64,000 nt of DNA from Salinisphaera sp. Q1T1-3 (GTDB lineage Bacteria; Pseudomonadota; Gammaproteobacteria; Nevskiales; Salinisphaeraceae): positions 146,134 to 210,133 of the forward strand of contig NZ_QZWD01000006.1 in the NCBI RefSeq assembly GCF_003602005.1, read 5' to 3'. The notes beneath the pieces were generated by a model. It searched no databases. It saw only the letters and a list, made by a program, of their open reading frames with translations, and was not told the DNA's origin. A program made the translations under genes and the position numbers. Below are positions 53,833 to 62,394 of this stretch, piece after piece. Position 1 is the first letter of the stretch; the number at the start of each line of letters is the position of its first letter.

Positions 53833-54132
53833 ATGATAGTGGAGCAACTCAAGGCACTGGCCAGCGATTCTCGATTGCAGATCATGGCCTGGCTGCGTGA
53901 ACCGGTGGCGCATTTCCCCGCGCAGGCGCACGGCGACCCTGTGGGTATCGGGGTCTGCGTCAGTCATATCCAGTCGAAGGCCGGCATGTCGCCCTCGACG
54001 GCTTCCACGCATCTGGCCATCCTGCAACGGGCCCGGCTTGTCCAGGCCACGCGGATCGGCAAGTGGACGTATTACCGGCGCAACGAGGCCGAGATCGGAA
54101 AAATGCTTGACGACATGGGCGGGATGATCTGA
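53833..54132 (+). CDS. ArsR-family transcriptional regulator
   Basis: 99 residues with a winged helix (LKALASDSRLQIMAWLREP, SKAGMSPSTASTHLAILQRA, IGKWTYYRRNE). An insertion between helices 2 and 3 (HFPAQAHGDPVGIGVCVSHI) is characteristic of a subgroup lacking metal sites; the single Cys may be redox-sensitive. It lies 59 bp upstream of and co-directional with the alcohol dehydrogenase, its likely target. ATG 53833 lacks a clear ribosome-binding site. Confidence 0.82.
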   Translation: MIVEQLKALASDSRLQIMAWLREPVAHFPAQAHGDPVGIGVCVSHIQSKAGMSPSTASTHLAILQRARLVQATRIGKWTYYRRNEAEIGKMLDDMGGMI

Positions 54133-54191
54133 TACATTTGGCTCGAACATTTCGTCATTTCCCGAAACGACGAATCAGTAAAGAGGAGTGA

Positions 54192-55208
54192 ATGATGTCG
54201 AATCAGACAATTGTGGTCGGCGCCGGCAGCGGTTATGACAAGGTCCGTATCGAGCAGCAGGACGTGCCCGCGCCCGGCCCGGGCGAGATCACCGTACGCC
54301 TGCGGGCGAATTCGCTGAATTTCCATGACTACGCGGTCGTCACCGGTCTATGGGGTGGGGTCGCCGAAGACCGTATTCCGATGGCCGACGGGGCCGGCGA
54401 AGTCGAGGCGGTCGGCGACGGTGTCAGAGAGTTCGCCGTCGGCGATCATGTGGTGAGTACGTTCTTCCCCACCTGGCACGATGGCGAGGCCGAAGTCGAA
54501 GGCTTCGATACGGTGCCCGGCGACGGCATCGACGGCTATGCGCGCGAACGCGTGACCCGCTCGGCCGAGGCGTTTACCCGGTCACCGTCGAATTACACGC
54601 ATGCCCAGGCATCGACCCTGACCACGGCCGGGCTGACCGCCTGGCGTGCGCTCATGGAAGACGGGGGCCTGCAGCCGGGCGAGACCGTGCTCATTCAGGG
54701 CACCGGTGGTGTCTCCATCTTCGCGCTGCAGTTCGCCAAGAGCTGTGGGGCGACGGTCATTGCGACCTCGTCGCGCGACGACAAGCTCGAGCGTCTGCGT
54801 GCGATGGGGGCCGACCATCTGGTCAACTACAAGCGCGACGCCGAGTGGGGCCAGACGGTGCGTGATATCACCGGCGGTCGCGGTGTCGATCATGTGATCG
54901 AGGTGGGCGGCCCGGATACGCTGGCGCAATCCATGACCGCGGTCCGTGTCGGCGGTCATATCGCGGTCATTGGCGTGTTGACCGGGGTTGCCGGCGAAGT
55001 CTCGATGATGCCGATGCTGGCCAAGCAGATCCGGCTCCAGGGCGTGCTGGTGGGCAATCGTCGCCAGCAGCAGGACATGGTGCGAGCCATCGAGGCCAAC
55101 GGTATCGAGCCGGTCATCGACAAACAGTTCCCGCTCAATGAGCTGGCCGATGCCTTCCGGTATCAGGAAACCAACCAGCACTTCGGCAAGATCTGCCTCG
55201 ATCTCTGA
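54192..55208 (+). CDS. zinc-type alcohol dehydrogenase / quinone oxidoreductase family (MDR)
   Basis: 338 residues. The GroES-like N-terminal domain (VPAPGPGEITVRLRANSLNFHDYAVVTG) and the Rossmann domain (QGTGGVSIFALQFAKSCGAT, ATSSRDDKLERLRAMGADH) are clear. Catalytic zinc ligands of true alcohol dehydrogenases are not evident (no GHE motif), so NADPH:quinone or enone reductase activity is more likely. It starts at ATG 54192 after AGAGGAGTGA. Expression is probably controlled by the ArsR protein upstream. A strong terminator follows. Confidence 0.85.
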   Translation: MMSNQTIVVGAGSGYDKVRIEQQDVPAPGPGEITVRLRANSLNFHDYAVVTGLWGGVAEDRIPMADGAGEVEAVGDGVREFAVGDHVVSTFFPTWHDGEAEVEGFDTVPGDGIDGYARERVTRSAEAFTRSPSNYTHAQASTLTTAGLTAWRALMEDGGLQPGETVLIQGTGGVSIFALQFAKSCGATVIATSSRDDKLERLRAMGADHLVNYKRDAEWGQTVRDITGGRGVDHVIEVGGPDTLAQSMTAVRVGGHIAVIGVLTGVAGEVSMMPMLAKQIRLQGVLVGNRRQQQDMVRAIEANGIEPVIDKQFPLNELADAFRYQETNQHFGKICLDL

Positions 55209-55235
55209 TCGTACGGCGATCGACGAAGCGCACAG

Positions 55236-55267
55236 AAAAGCCCCGGCCGTTTTGGCCGGGGCTTTTT
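55236..55267. terminator. strong rho-independent terminator
   Basis: AAAAGCCCCGGCC (55236-55248), loop GTTTT, GGCCGGGGCTTTT (55254-55266) and a further T: a perfect 13-bp stem with A and T tails, usable from both sides. It separates the dehydrogenase from the converging SnoaL-like gene. Confidence 0.92.
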
Positions 55268-55297
55268 CATGCGGGTGTCATGCAGATTCGCTGTCGG

Positions 55298-55765
55298 TCA
55301 GACAGCGGTATCTGCCGGCGGCCAGACCACCTCCAGCCGCGATTCGCTGATTCGCCAGCTGCCGTCGATGCGCCGATACCGATCGTGGTACAGGCCGAGC
55401 AGCAACAGCGGGTCGGGCTCGGGCTTGCGGGCGGTCTCGAAATCGATCAGATAACAGCTGCCCTCGGCCGTGTCGGGCCCGGTCATTCGCACCACGTGAT
55501 TGGCAACCACGTGCAGAAACGGATAGCGGCCGCGGCCGTCGCGATCGAAGCTCTCGAAGGCCGCGGCAAGGCCGGCCTGAATCGCGGGCAGGCCGTCCAT
55601 GACGCCGACCGTGACTTCGAGACGTGCATCCGGTGCGAAGACCGCCGCCAGGCCGGCGATATCGCCGCGATCCAGACAATGCGAGTACGCCATGCGCAGC
55701 TCGCGGATCGCCTCGCGGTCGAGCAGGGTGGCCAGTCGATCGTCGGTGGGAGCGGCCGGTGTCAT
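55298..55765 (-). CDS. SnoaL-like (NTF2-fold) protein
   Basis: 155 residues. The pattern LLDREAIRELRMAYSHCLDR, GDIAGLAAVFAPDARLEV, HVVANHVVRMTG and YHDRYRRIDGSWRISESRLE matches the SnoaL_4 group (cyclase, dehydratase or dehydrochlorinase relatives). D and H at typical catalytic positions (CLDRGD, HVVANH) are present. It overlaps the ene-reductase gene by four bases (ATGA), is the last gene of a LysR-linked flavoenzyme operon and probably acts on the same small molecule. Confidence 0.8.
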   Translation of the reverse strand: MTPAAPTDDRLATLLDREAIRELRMAYSHCLDRGDIAGLAAVFAPDARLEVTVGVMDGLPAIQAGLAAAFESFDRDGRGRYPFLHVVANHVVRMTGPDTAEGSCYLIDFETARKPEPDPLLLLGLYHDRYRRIDGSWRISESRLEVVWPPADTAV

Positions 55766-56898
55766 GCCTCGCTCTCCTGTGCCTGTTGCACGGCCTGCTG
55801 CTCGGCGTAGGTCGGATAATCCGTATAGCCGCGCGCGCCGATCGGGCCGTAGAAGGTCTCGCGGTTTGCCTCGGCCAGCGGATGGCCGGCCTGCATGCGC
55901 TCGACCAGGTCCGGGTTGGCGATGAACGGGCGGCCCATGGCGATCAGATCGAGTTCGCCGTCGGCCAACGCAGCCTCGCCAGTGGCCTGGTCGAAGCCGC
56001 CGGCGGCGATCAGCGTACCGCCGTAGGTCTGGCAGAACGAGGCGGCAAAGCCGTCCGGCATCTTTTCGGCGCCGAGGGTGAGCTGGTCGCTCAAATGGAC
56101 ATAAGCGGGCCGTCGGGCTTCCAGCTCGCCGGCCATGGTCACCCAGGTCTCGCCTTCGTCCGCGAAGGCGGCGAGATCGTTGAAGCGGCCGAACGGCGAA
56201 ATGCGAATACCGACCTTGTCGGCCCCGATCTCGGCGATCACCGCATCCAGGGTCTCCAGCGGAAAGCGCAGACGGTTCGCGATCGAGCCGCCGTACTGAT
56301 CCTCGCGGTCGTTGAGGGCGCCGTTGATGAACTGATCGAAAAGATAGCCGTTGGCGGCGTGGATCTCCACGCCGTCGAAACCGGCATCGATGGCGGTACG
56401 TGCGGCGCGCGCGAAGTCCGAGACCAGATCGACGATTTCATCGGTGGTCAACGCGCGGGGCGTATCGGGGGTGATCATGCCCGGGTTGCCATCGGCATCC
56501 CGAGCGAACGAGCCGGCGTTGACGGCGCGTTCGTCGGTCGGACCGACCGGGGCCGCGGCCTCGGGCTGGAGCGAGTGATGCGAGACCCGGCCCACATGCC
56601 ACAGCTGAGCAAAGATGCGTCCGCCGGCGGCATGCACGGCTTCGGTCACGCGCGACCAACCTTCGGCCTGCTCGGCCGTGAACAGCCCCGGCGTGTAGAG
56701 AAAACCGCGCCCGGCGCGCGAGATCGGCACGCCTTCGCTGATGATCAATCCGGCGCCGGCGCGTTGGCTGTAGTAGCGCGCGGTCAGCGCATCGGGGACC
56801 TCGCCTTCAGCGCGGGCGCGGGTCATGGGCGCCATCACTACACGGTTGGGCAGTGTCAGGCCGCCCATGTCATAGGGTTCGAACAGTCGATGTGTCAT
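55762..56898 (-). CDS. old yellow enzyme family ene-reductase (NemA type)
   Basis: 378 residues, FMN TIM barrel. Motifs: LPNRVVMAPMTRARA, GLIISEGVPISRAGRG, AQLWHVGRVSH, FDGVEIHAANGYLFDQFING, NDREDQYGGSIANRLRF and AIAMGR-like DLIAMGRPFIANPDLVERM. The H-x-x-N pair (HAAN) binds the substrate carbonyl or nitro group. It reduces activated C=C bonds or nitro compounds with NAD(P)H. It is the middle gene of the operon LLM, OYE, SnoaL; a CGGAGATC site precedes ATG 56898. Confidence 0.92.
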   Translation of the reverse strand: MTHRLFEPYDMGGLTLPNRVVMAPMTRARAEGEVPDALTARYYSQRAGAGLIISEGVPISRAGRGFLYTPGLFTAEQAEGWSRVTEAVHAAGGRIFAQLWHVGRVSHHSLQPEAAAPVGPTDERAVNAGSFARDADGNPGMITPDTPRALTTDEIVDLVSDFARAARTAIDAGFDGVEIHAANGYLFDQFINGALNDREDQYGGSIANRLRFPLETLDAVIAEIGADKVGIRISPFGRFNDLAAFADEGETWVTMAGELEARRPAYVHLSDQLTLGAEKMPDGFAASFCQTYGGTLIAAGGFDQATGEAALADGELDLIAMGRPFIANPDLVERMQAGHPLAEANRETFYGPIGARGYTDYPTYAEQQAVQQAQESEA

Positions 56899-56932
56899 GT
56901 CTTGATCTCCGATTGGAAAAAGTCGGTGGCGA

Positions 56933-57934
56933 TCAGCCGGCCGGTTGTTCCGGGGCCGGTCGGGTGGGGAAATGCGGCAGCACGTCGCGCGCGAGGTCCT
57001 CGAGCAGCTCGGGATGCGGACGTTGCGTGATCCGTGGATTCAATGCGATGTGATGGATGCCGGCGTCGCGTGCTGTGGCCATGAACTCGGCCAGCGCCTT
57101 GCTGCCGGTGCGAAAACCGGCCCGCATCTGCTGCATCGGATGATCACGATCGGCGACGAGATCCAGAAAACCGGCAATGCCCAGGGGTTTCAGCGGGTTG
57201 TCGGCCTCGGGCATCGCCCGCAAGTGCCAGTCTCGGGCGAAGCGGGCCAGCTGCGCGGCCGGTGGCGCGGGGGCGAAATGACCGTCCAGATGCGCGGCGA
57301 TCCAGTCCATGGACTGCTGGGCCCGGCCGATCGCGATCGCCGGTGTGCGCCCGAACGGCGGCTTGGGCAACAGATCGAGCGCGCCCTCGGCATGACCGAA
57401 ACGCGGTGAGCGAAAATGCGGGAAGCTGTCCTCGAGCACGGCACGATAGACCGCATACGCATCCCGAAAACGCTCGCCCCGGCTGTCGAAATCGATATCG
57501 AACAACGGATACTCCGGCGGCCGATCGCCCGAGGACAGGCCGTGAACGAAGCGGCCGTCGGCGAAGTGATCGATCGAGGCGACTTGCTTGGCCAGCATCT
57601 TGGGTTCGCGCAGGGGCAACACTGTGCCGGCCGTGCCGAGCGTGATGTGTCGGGTTTCCCGGGCCAGGGCGGCGATATAGGTCAGGGGCTCGAAAACCTG
57701 GCCGGCGTCGCCGTAGCGCGGATCGAAGAACGGCACATCGCGCATCCACAGGGCGCTCAGTCCGGCTTCGTCTGCGGCCCGGGCGCGCTCGAAATGGCCG
57801 GTCATGTCGGGCACGGGATGATCGGGGTAAGTGGCCAGCGGCATGATCAGGCCGAGCGTGATCTCGTCGCGCTCGAACAGCCGGCCAAAGCCGGGATGAG
57901 TCGCGGTATCCGGTGTATCGTGCGAGCCTTGCAT
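56933..57934 (-). CDS. LLM-class flavin-dependent oxidoreductase
   Basis: 333 residues, luciferase-like TIM barrel (ERDEITLGLIMPLATYP, ALWMRDVPFFDPRYGDAG, LGTAGTVLPLREPKMLAKQ, ASIDHFADGRFVHGLSSGDR, EYPLFDIDFDSRGERFRDAY). It uses FMNH2 or F420H2 to oxygenate an unknown substrate. It is first in the three-gene operon and divergent from a LysR regulator across a 103-bp promoter region, the standard arrangement for LysR control. Confidence 0.85.
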   Translation of the reverse strand: MQGSHDTPDTATHPGFGRLFERDEITLGLIMPLATYPDHPVPDMTGHFERARAADEAGLSALWMRDVPFFDPRYGDAGQVFEPLTYIAALARETRHITLGTAGTVLPLREPKMLAKQVASIDHFADGRFVHGLSSGDRPPEYPLFDIDFDSRGERFRDAYAVYRAVLEDSFPHFRSPRFGHAEGALDLLPKPPFGRTPAIAIGRAQQSMDWIAAHLDGHFAPAPPAAQLARFARDWHLRAMPEADNPLKPLGIAGFLDLVADRDHPMQQMRAGFRTGSKALAEFMATARDAGIHHIALNPRITQRPHPELLEDLARDVLPHFPTRPAPEQPAG

Positions 57935-57992
57935 GGCGTCGTCGCTCTTTTTTGAGTGCGTCGAGCGAGACTGTAGTTGCTTCCTGGTTCGC

Positions 57993-57998
57993 TATAAT
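57993..57998 (+). promoter_or_regulatory. -10 box of the lysR gene
   Basis: A perfect TATAAT in the divergent region between the LLM and LysR genes, 40 bp upstream of the lysR start. The -35 region (about 57969-57975, GACTGTA) is weak. A LysR box could not be fixed with confidence. Confidence 0.5.
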
Positions 57999-58037
57999 CC
58001 GGCTGTTGGGAATTTTATTGCGTCCTGTGGTTCCAGA

Positions 58038-58958
58038 ATGTCGTCAACGACCCAACTCGACGGGCTGATCGAGTTCGCCAAGACCGTACAGACGGGCAGT
58101 TTCACCGCCGCTGCGCGTCAGCTGGACATGACGGGCTCGGCGGTGGGCAAGAGTGTTTCGCGGCTGGAGGCCCGGCTCGGCGCCAAGCTGTTTCATCGCA
58201 CGACACGCCGTCTGACGTTGACCAACGATGGTCGCGAGTATTTCGAGACCGCAGCACGCGTGCTGGCGGATCTGCAGGCCGCCGAGCATGCCCTGGCCAG
58301 CCGTCGCGAAACGCCGGTCGGGCTCGTGCGCCTCGATCTGCCGGGCGCGTTCGGCCGTCGGCACGTCCTGCCCGTGCTCACTACGCTGTCGGCCCGTCAT
58401 CGCCGGCTGGAATTCTCGGTGATGCTCAGCGAGCGCCGGGCCGACATCGTGGCCGAAGGAGTGGATCTGGCGGTGCGTATCGGTCGCCTCGACGATGACG
58501 CCGATCGCGTGGCGTCTCGTCTGGGAGCACAGCGGCTGGTCATCTGTGCCGCGCCGCTCTATCTGGCCGCTCACGGCCGACCGACCACGCCCGAAGAACT
58601 GCTCACGCGCGATTGCATCGTCGGTTGGGAGCGCCACCGCCAGCGCGAGCCGCGATGGCTGCTGTGCGATGACGAGGGGCGAACGTTCGGCCAGCCGGTC
58701 CGCGCCCGACATGCCTTCAGCGACGGTGAGGCGCTGGTGTCGGCGACGCTGGCCGGGGCCGGTCTGTGTCAGTTGCCGACCTGGCTGATTGCCGACGAGC
58801 TGGCCGACGGCCGTCTGGAAACCGTGCTCGACGCGCATGCCGGCGCCGAGATGCCGATCCATGCCCTCTGGCCGGCCAGCCGTTATCTGACGCCCAAGGT
58901 GCGCGTGGTTATCGATGCGCTCAAGCAGGCGGCCCGCGAGCGCAACGGTTTCGGCTGA
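58038..58958 (+). CDS. LysR-family transcriptional regulator
   Basis: 306 residues. The N-terminal winged helix (FAKTVQTGSFTAAARQLDMT, SAVGKSVSRLEARLGAKLFH, RTTRRLTLTNDGREYFE) is the standard LysR domain. A type-2 periplasmic-binding-like effector domain follows (GLVRLDLPGAFGRRHVLPVL, LAVRIGRLDDDADRVASRLG). It belongs to the common CrgA/YafC-like group that regulates flavoenzyme or detoxification genes. ATG 58038 is where homology starts. It most likely activates or represses the divergent LLM-OYE-SnoaL operon in response to an electrophilic small molecule. Confidence 0.9.
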   Translation: MSSTTQLDGLIEFAKTVQTGSFTAAARQLDMTGSAVGKSVSRLEARLGAKLFHRTTRRLTLTNDGREYFETAARVLADLQAAEHALASRRETPVGLVRLDLPGAFGRRHVLPVLTTLSARHRRLEFSVMLSERRADIVAEGVDLAVRIGRLDDDADRVASRLGAQRLVICAAPLYLAAHGRPTTPEELLTRDCIVGWERHRQREPRWLLCDDEGRTFGQPVRARHAFSDGEALVSATLAGAGLCQLPTWLIADELADGRLETVLDAHAGAEMPIHALWPASRYLTPKVRVVIDALKQAARERNGFG

Positions 58959-59162
58959 CCGGCGCGACGAGCCGGGCGCGCCATCGCGATCGTGCACCGT
59001 GGTCCGTCGCCAGGTCGCCGGGAGAAGTGGCACGCCTTATGCCTTGCCGAGCCTGCGACCTTGGTGGCGTTGTACCGGGCCGGCAGGCAGGGCATGTTCG
59101 CGTGCCGGCCGGGGCGTCATCGCCGCCGTGTCGTCTTTTGCAAGTCAATTCAGGGAGATTCA

Positions 59163-61433
59163 ATGCAACGTTGTGGTGGGATTACCGGGCTGGCCTTGGT
59201 GCTGGGGCTCGGTCTGGCAGGCGGTCAAGGGGCCGCCTTCGCGGCCGATGATTCGGCATCGACCTCCAGGTCCGCCGGTCAGTCGGCCTCGGAGACGCCC
59301 GCGGCCGAGGCCGCGCGGGCACGCCAGGCGTTTTCCGACAAGAACCCCTTCGCCCAGCCGAGCTCGCTGGCCTTTCATGCGCCGGATTTCGACAAGATCG
59401 ACAACGACGATTTCATGCCGGCGATCGAAGCCGGGATGGCGCAGCAGAGTGCGGCCGTCGACAAGATCGCCAATAATGACGCGGCGCCGACATTCGACAA
59501 CACGATCGTGGCGCTGGAGAAAAGCGACCCGCTGTTGTCACGCGTGATGCCCGTTTTCAACGCGTTGACCGGCGCCAATACGAACAAGACCCTCCAGCAC
59601 GTCGAGCAGGTCGAGGCGCCGCGGCTGGCGGCGCACTCGGATGCGATCTATCTCGACGACGCGTTGTTCCAGCGGGTCGCCGCACTCCACGACAAGGCCG
59701 ACCAGCTCGATCTGGACCCGGAATCGGCCCGTCTGCTGCACGAGTACTACGACAAGTTCGTGCATGCCGGCGCCAAGCTCTCCGATGCCGACAAGACAAA
59801 ACTGCGCGACATCAACAAGCGTTTGTCCAGTCTGTCGACGGCGTTCACGCAGAAACTGCTGGCCGCCAACAGCGATCACGCGCCGATCTTCGTGAACAAG
59901 TCTGCGCTTGCGGGCATGTCGGATGATGCCATCGCCGGTGCGGCCGCCGCGGGCGCCGATCGGCATCTCGACGACCAGTTCGTTCTGTCGTTGCAGAACA
60001 CCACGCAACAGCCGCCGCTCGCCCAGCTGGATGACCGCGATACTCGCGAAACGCTGTATTCGGCCTCCTGGAACCGCGCCGAACACGGCGGTTCGGACGA
60101 TACACGCGACACGATCGAGACGATCGCCAAGCTGCGCGCGGAAAAGGCCAGTCTGCTCGGCTACGACAATTACGCGGCCTACACGCTCTACGACCAGATG
60201 GCCAAGACACCGGCCAAGGCCGAGGGCTTCATGCAACGACTCGTCGGCCCGGCCAAGGCCAGCGCCAAGGCCGAAGCGGCCGATCTGCAGAAGCTCATCG
60301 ATCAGTCCGGCAAGTCCTTCCAGCTGCGTCCCTGGGACTGGAACTACTACGCCGAGAAACTGCGCAAGCAGCGTTTCGATCTGGACGAGTCCGAAATCAA
60401 GCCGTATTTCGAGCTCAACAACGTGCTCGAGAACGGCGTGTTCTATGCCGCGCACGAACTCTACGGGTTGCGCTTCAAGGAACGTCACGATCTGCCGGTG
60501 TACGCGCCGAGCGTGCGGGTGTTCACCGTCTACGACGCCGACGGCTCCAAGCTCGGGCTGTTCTATGCCGACTACTACAAGCGCGACAACAAGAACGGCG
60601 GCGCCTGGATGTCCAACCTGGTCGGCCAATCCAAGCTGCTTGGCACCCAGCCGGTCATCTACAACGTCGCCAACATCGACAAGCCGCCGAAGGGCAAGCC
60701 CACGCTACTGAGCTATGACGACGTCGTCACGCTCTTCCACGAGTTCGGCCACGCTCTGAACGGCTTCTTCGCCGATACCGAATATCCCATGCTGTCCGGT
60801 ACGGCGACGCCGCGCGATTTCGTCGAGTTCCCGTCCCAGATCAACGAGCACTGGGCGATCTATCCGAAGGTCTTCGACCACTACGCCAAGAACTACAAGA
60901 CCGGCAAGCCCATGCCGGAAGCGCTCAAGAAGAAGCTGCTGGCCTCGGTGCATTTCAACCAGGGCTATGACATGAGCGAGCTGATCAGCGCGGCGTTGCT
61001 CGACATGGCCTGGCACACGATTCCCGCGGATGCGCCGAAGAAACAGGCCGACGCCTTCCAGCGCGAGGCGCTCCAGAAAGCCGGCATGTACATGCCGAAT
61101 CTGGTTCCGCCCCGGTATCGCTCCAGCTATTTCCAGCACATCTGGGGCAACGGCTATGCGGCCGGCTACTATGCCTATCTCTGGACCCAGATGCTGGCCG
61201 ATGATGGCTTTACCTGGTTCACCGAGAACGGCGGGCTCACGCGTGAGAACGGCGACCGTTTCCGACGCATGATCCTGTCGATCGGCAATACGCGTGATCT
61301 GCAGAAAGCCTACGACGCGTGGCGTGGCCGGGCGCCGCAGATCGGCCCGATGCTGAAGAATCGCGGGCTGGCCGGTCACGGCTCGGACGACGAGCCGAGC
61401 GACGACGCCCAGGCCTCGAACGACGCCTCCTGA
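59163..61433 (+). CDS. dcp: secreted M3-family peptidyl-dipeptidase (Dcp-like)
   Basis: 756 residues. A Sec signal peptide ends near AAFAAD and is followed by an Ala/Ser-rich spacer. The M3 metallopeptidase has the zinc motif HEFGH (526-530) in LFHEFGHALNGFFADTEYP and the third ligand region EFPSQINEHWAIYP. Further family marks are GAWMSNLVGQSK, NQGYDMSELISAALLDMAWH and GYAAGYYAYLWTQMLADD. It removes dipeptides from the C terminus of oligopeptides. Export to the periplasm differs from cytosolic E. coli Dcp but is common in other gammaproteobacteria. ATG 59163 follows AGGGAG. Confidence 0.92.
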   Translation: MQRCGGITGLALVLGLGLAGGQGAAFAADDSASTSRSAGQSASETPAAEAARARQAFSDKNPFAQPSSLAFHAPDFDKIDNDDFMPAIEAGMAQQSAAVDKIANNDAAPTFDNTIVALEKSDPLLSRVMPVFNALTGANTNKTLQHVEQVEAPRLAAHSDAIYLDDALFQRVAALHDKADQLDLDPESARLLHEYYDKFVHAGAKLSDADKTKLRDINKRLSSLSTAFTQKLLAANSDHAPIFVNKSALAGMSDDAIAGAAAAGADRHLDDQFVLSLQNTTQQPPLAQLDDRDTRETLYSASWNRAEHGGSDDTRDTIETIAKLRAEKASLLGYDNYAAYTLYDQMAKTPAKAEGFMQRLVGPAKASAKAEAADLQKLIDQSGKSFQLRPWDWNYYAEKLRKQRFDLDESEIKPYFELNNVLENGVFYAAHELYGLRFKERHDLPVYAPSVRVFTVYDADGSKLGLFYADYYKRDNKNGGAWMSNLVGQSKLLGTQPVIYNVANIDKPPKGKPTLLSYDDVVTLFHEFGHALNGFFADTEYPMLSGTATPRDFVEFPSQINEHWAIYPKVFDHYAKNYKTGKPMPEALKKKLLASVHFNQGYDMSELISAALLDMAWHTIPADAPKKQADAFQREALQKAGMYMPNLVPPRYRSSYFQHIWGNGYAAGYYAYLWTQMLADDGFTWFTENGGLTRENGDRFRRMILSIGNTRDLQKAYDAWRGRAPQIGPMLKNRGLAGHGSDDEPSDDAQASNDAS

Positions 61434-61515
61434 GCCATGCCCGGCGCGCCGGCCGATCGCCTGACGGTCGGCGCGATCCGGTTGTGGCCGAAGCGACGCG
61501 ATGTCGTCGACGCGA

Positions 61516-61541
61516 GGCCGGGCCGGAAAACCGGACCGGCC
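61516..61541. terminator. hairpin between convergent dcp and EamA genes
   Basis: GGCCGGGCCGG, AAAA loop, CCGGACCGGCC: an 11-bp stem with one mismatch, followed by only two T. It may act bidirectionally at the 3' ends of both genes. Confidence 0.45.
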
Positions 61542-61551
61542 TTCGCATGTC

Positions 61552-62394
61552 TCAATACAGTTGCGAGATCAGGGCCGCCGTGAGCAGCAGGGCCGCCGCG
61601 ATCAGCCGGTGGCCGGCTCGGGCCTCGTGCAGGATGAAGGCGCCGATCAGGGCAGAGAACACGATGTCCAGATTCAGCAACGGCAGAATCGACAATACGG
61701 CCAGCTGATAGACCACGAGCAGGATCAACGAGTAGCCGACGATGTCGAGCGCCGCGGCGATCAGAATCCGCTGACGCTGCAGTCGAAACTCGAGGTACAT
61801 GTCCCGACGACGGGTGAACAGGCCGTAGAGGACGACCGGCCAGCCGATCGTCAGGTTCCAGACGATGTAGGGCAGCGGATCGACTGTCTGGCGGATGCCG
61901 GCGACATCGGCGACGTACTGGAGCCCGCTGCATAAACCGGCGGCCAGGGCGAGCAGGCCGAACGGGCCGGCGACTCGAATGCGCTGTCGTGTCGGCACGA
62001 TCTGGACGATGTAACTGATGACCACCAGCCCGGCCGCGATCCAGTCACCGAGGCTGGACGGCTCGTCGAGAAACAACGCCGCCAGCCACGCGATCATGAC
62101 GATCTTGATGGCGCTCTGCAGGGGCGTGATGGCGCCGAAGTCCGCGTGTCGATAGCCCGCGGTGACGAACATCATCGCCAGGCTGTAGAACACGGCCGAG
62201 GCCAGCAGATAGGGCACGGCAGCCAGGGGCAGTGGGGCAACGAACGGCGTCAGCGCCAGGCCCACGCCGATTGAAATCGCATTGAAACCGGCCAGCAGGG
62301 CGAGCCGGTCCCGCGACTGTTGAATGACCAGCCGATGTAGCGAAAAGAACAGGGCGCTGCAGACCAGCAGCGCGGCTGCGATCAGGTCCGTCAC
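61552..62394 (-). CDS. EamA/DMT-superfamily permease
   Basis: 280 residues, ten predicted helices in two repeated halves (LIAAALLVCSALFFSLHRLV; YLLASAVFYSLAMMFVTAGY; LQSAIKIVMIAWLAALFLDE; LDIVFSALIGAFILHEARAG). Members move amino acids, nucleotides or other metabolites; the substrate is unknown. The start is a GTG at 62394 that overlaps the upstream stop (GTGA), so it is translated with the preceding gene. A frame extension upstream would run antiparallel through nothing recognisable. Confidence 0.75.
   Translation of the reverse strand: MTDLIAAALLVCSALFFSLHRLVIQQSRDRLALLAGFNAISIGVGLALTPFVAPLPLAAVPYLLASAVFYSLAMMFVTAGYRHADFGAITPLQSAIKIVMIAWLAALFLDEPSSLGDWIAAGLVVISYIVQIVPTRQRIRVAGPFGLLALAAGLCSGLQYVADVAGIRQTVDPLPYIVWNLTIGWPVVLYGLFTRRRDMYLEFRLQRQRILIAAALDIVGYSLILLVVYQLAVLSILPLLNLDIVFSALIGAFILHEARAGHRLIAAALLLTAALISQLY

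Noticed and set aside
53833..54132. Metal-sensing function for the second ArsR protein
   Set aside because: Neither an alpha-3 CxC box nor the alpha-5 D-x-H...H-x-x-E pattern is present; only one Cys occurs.
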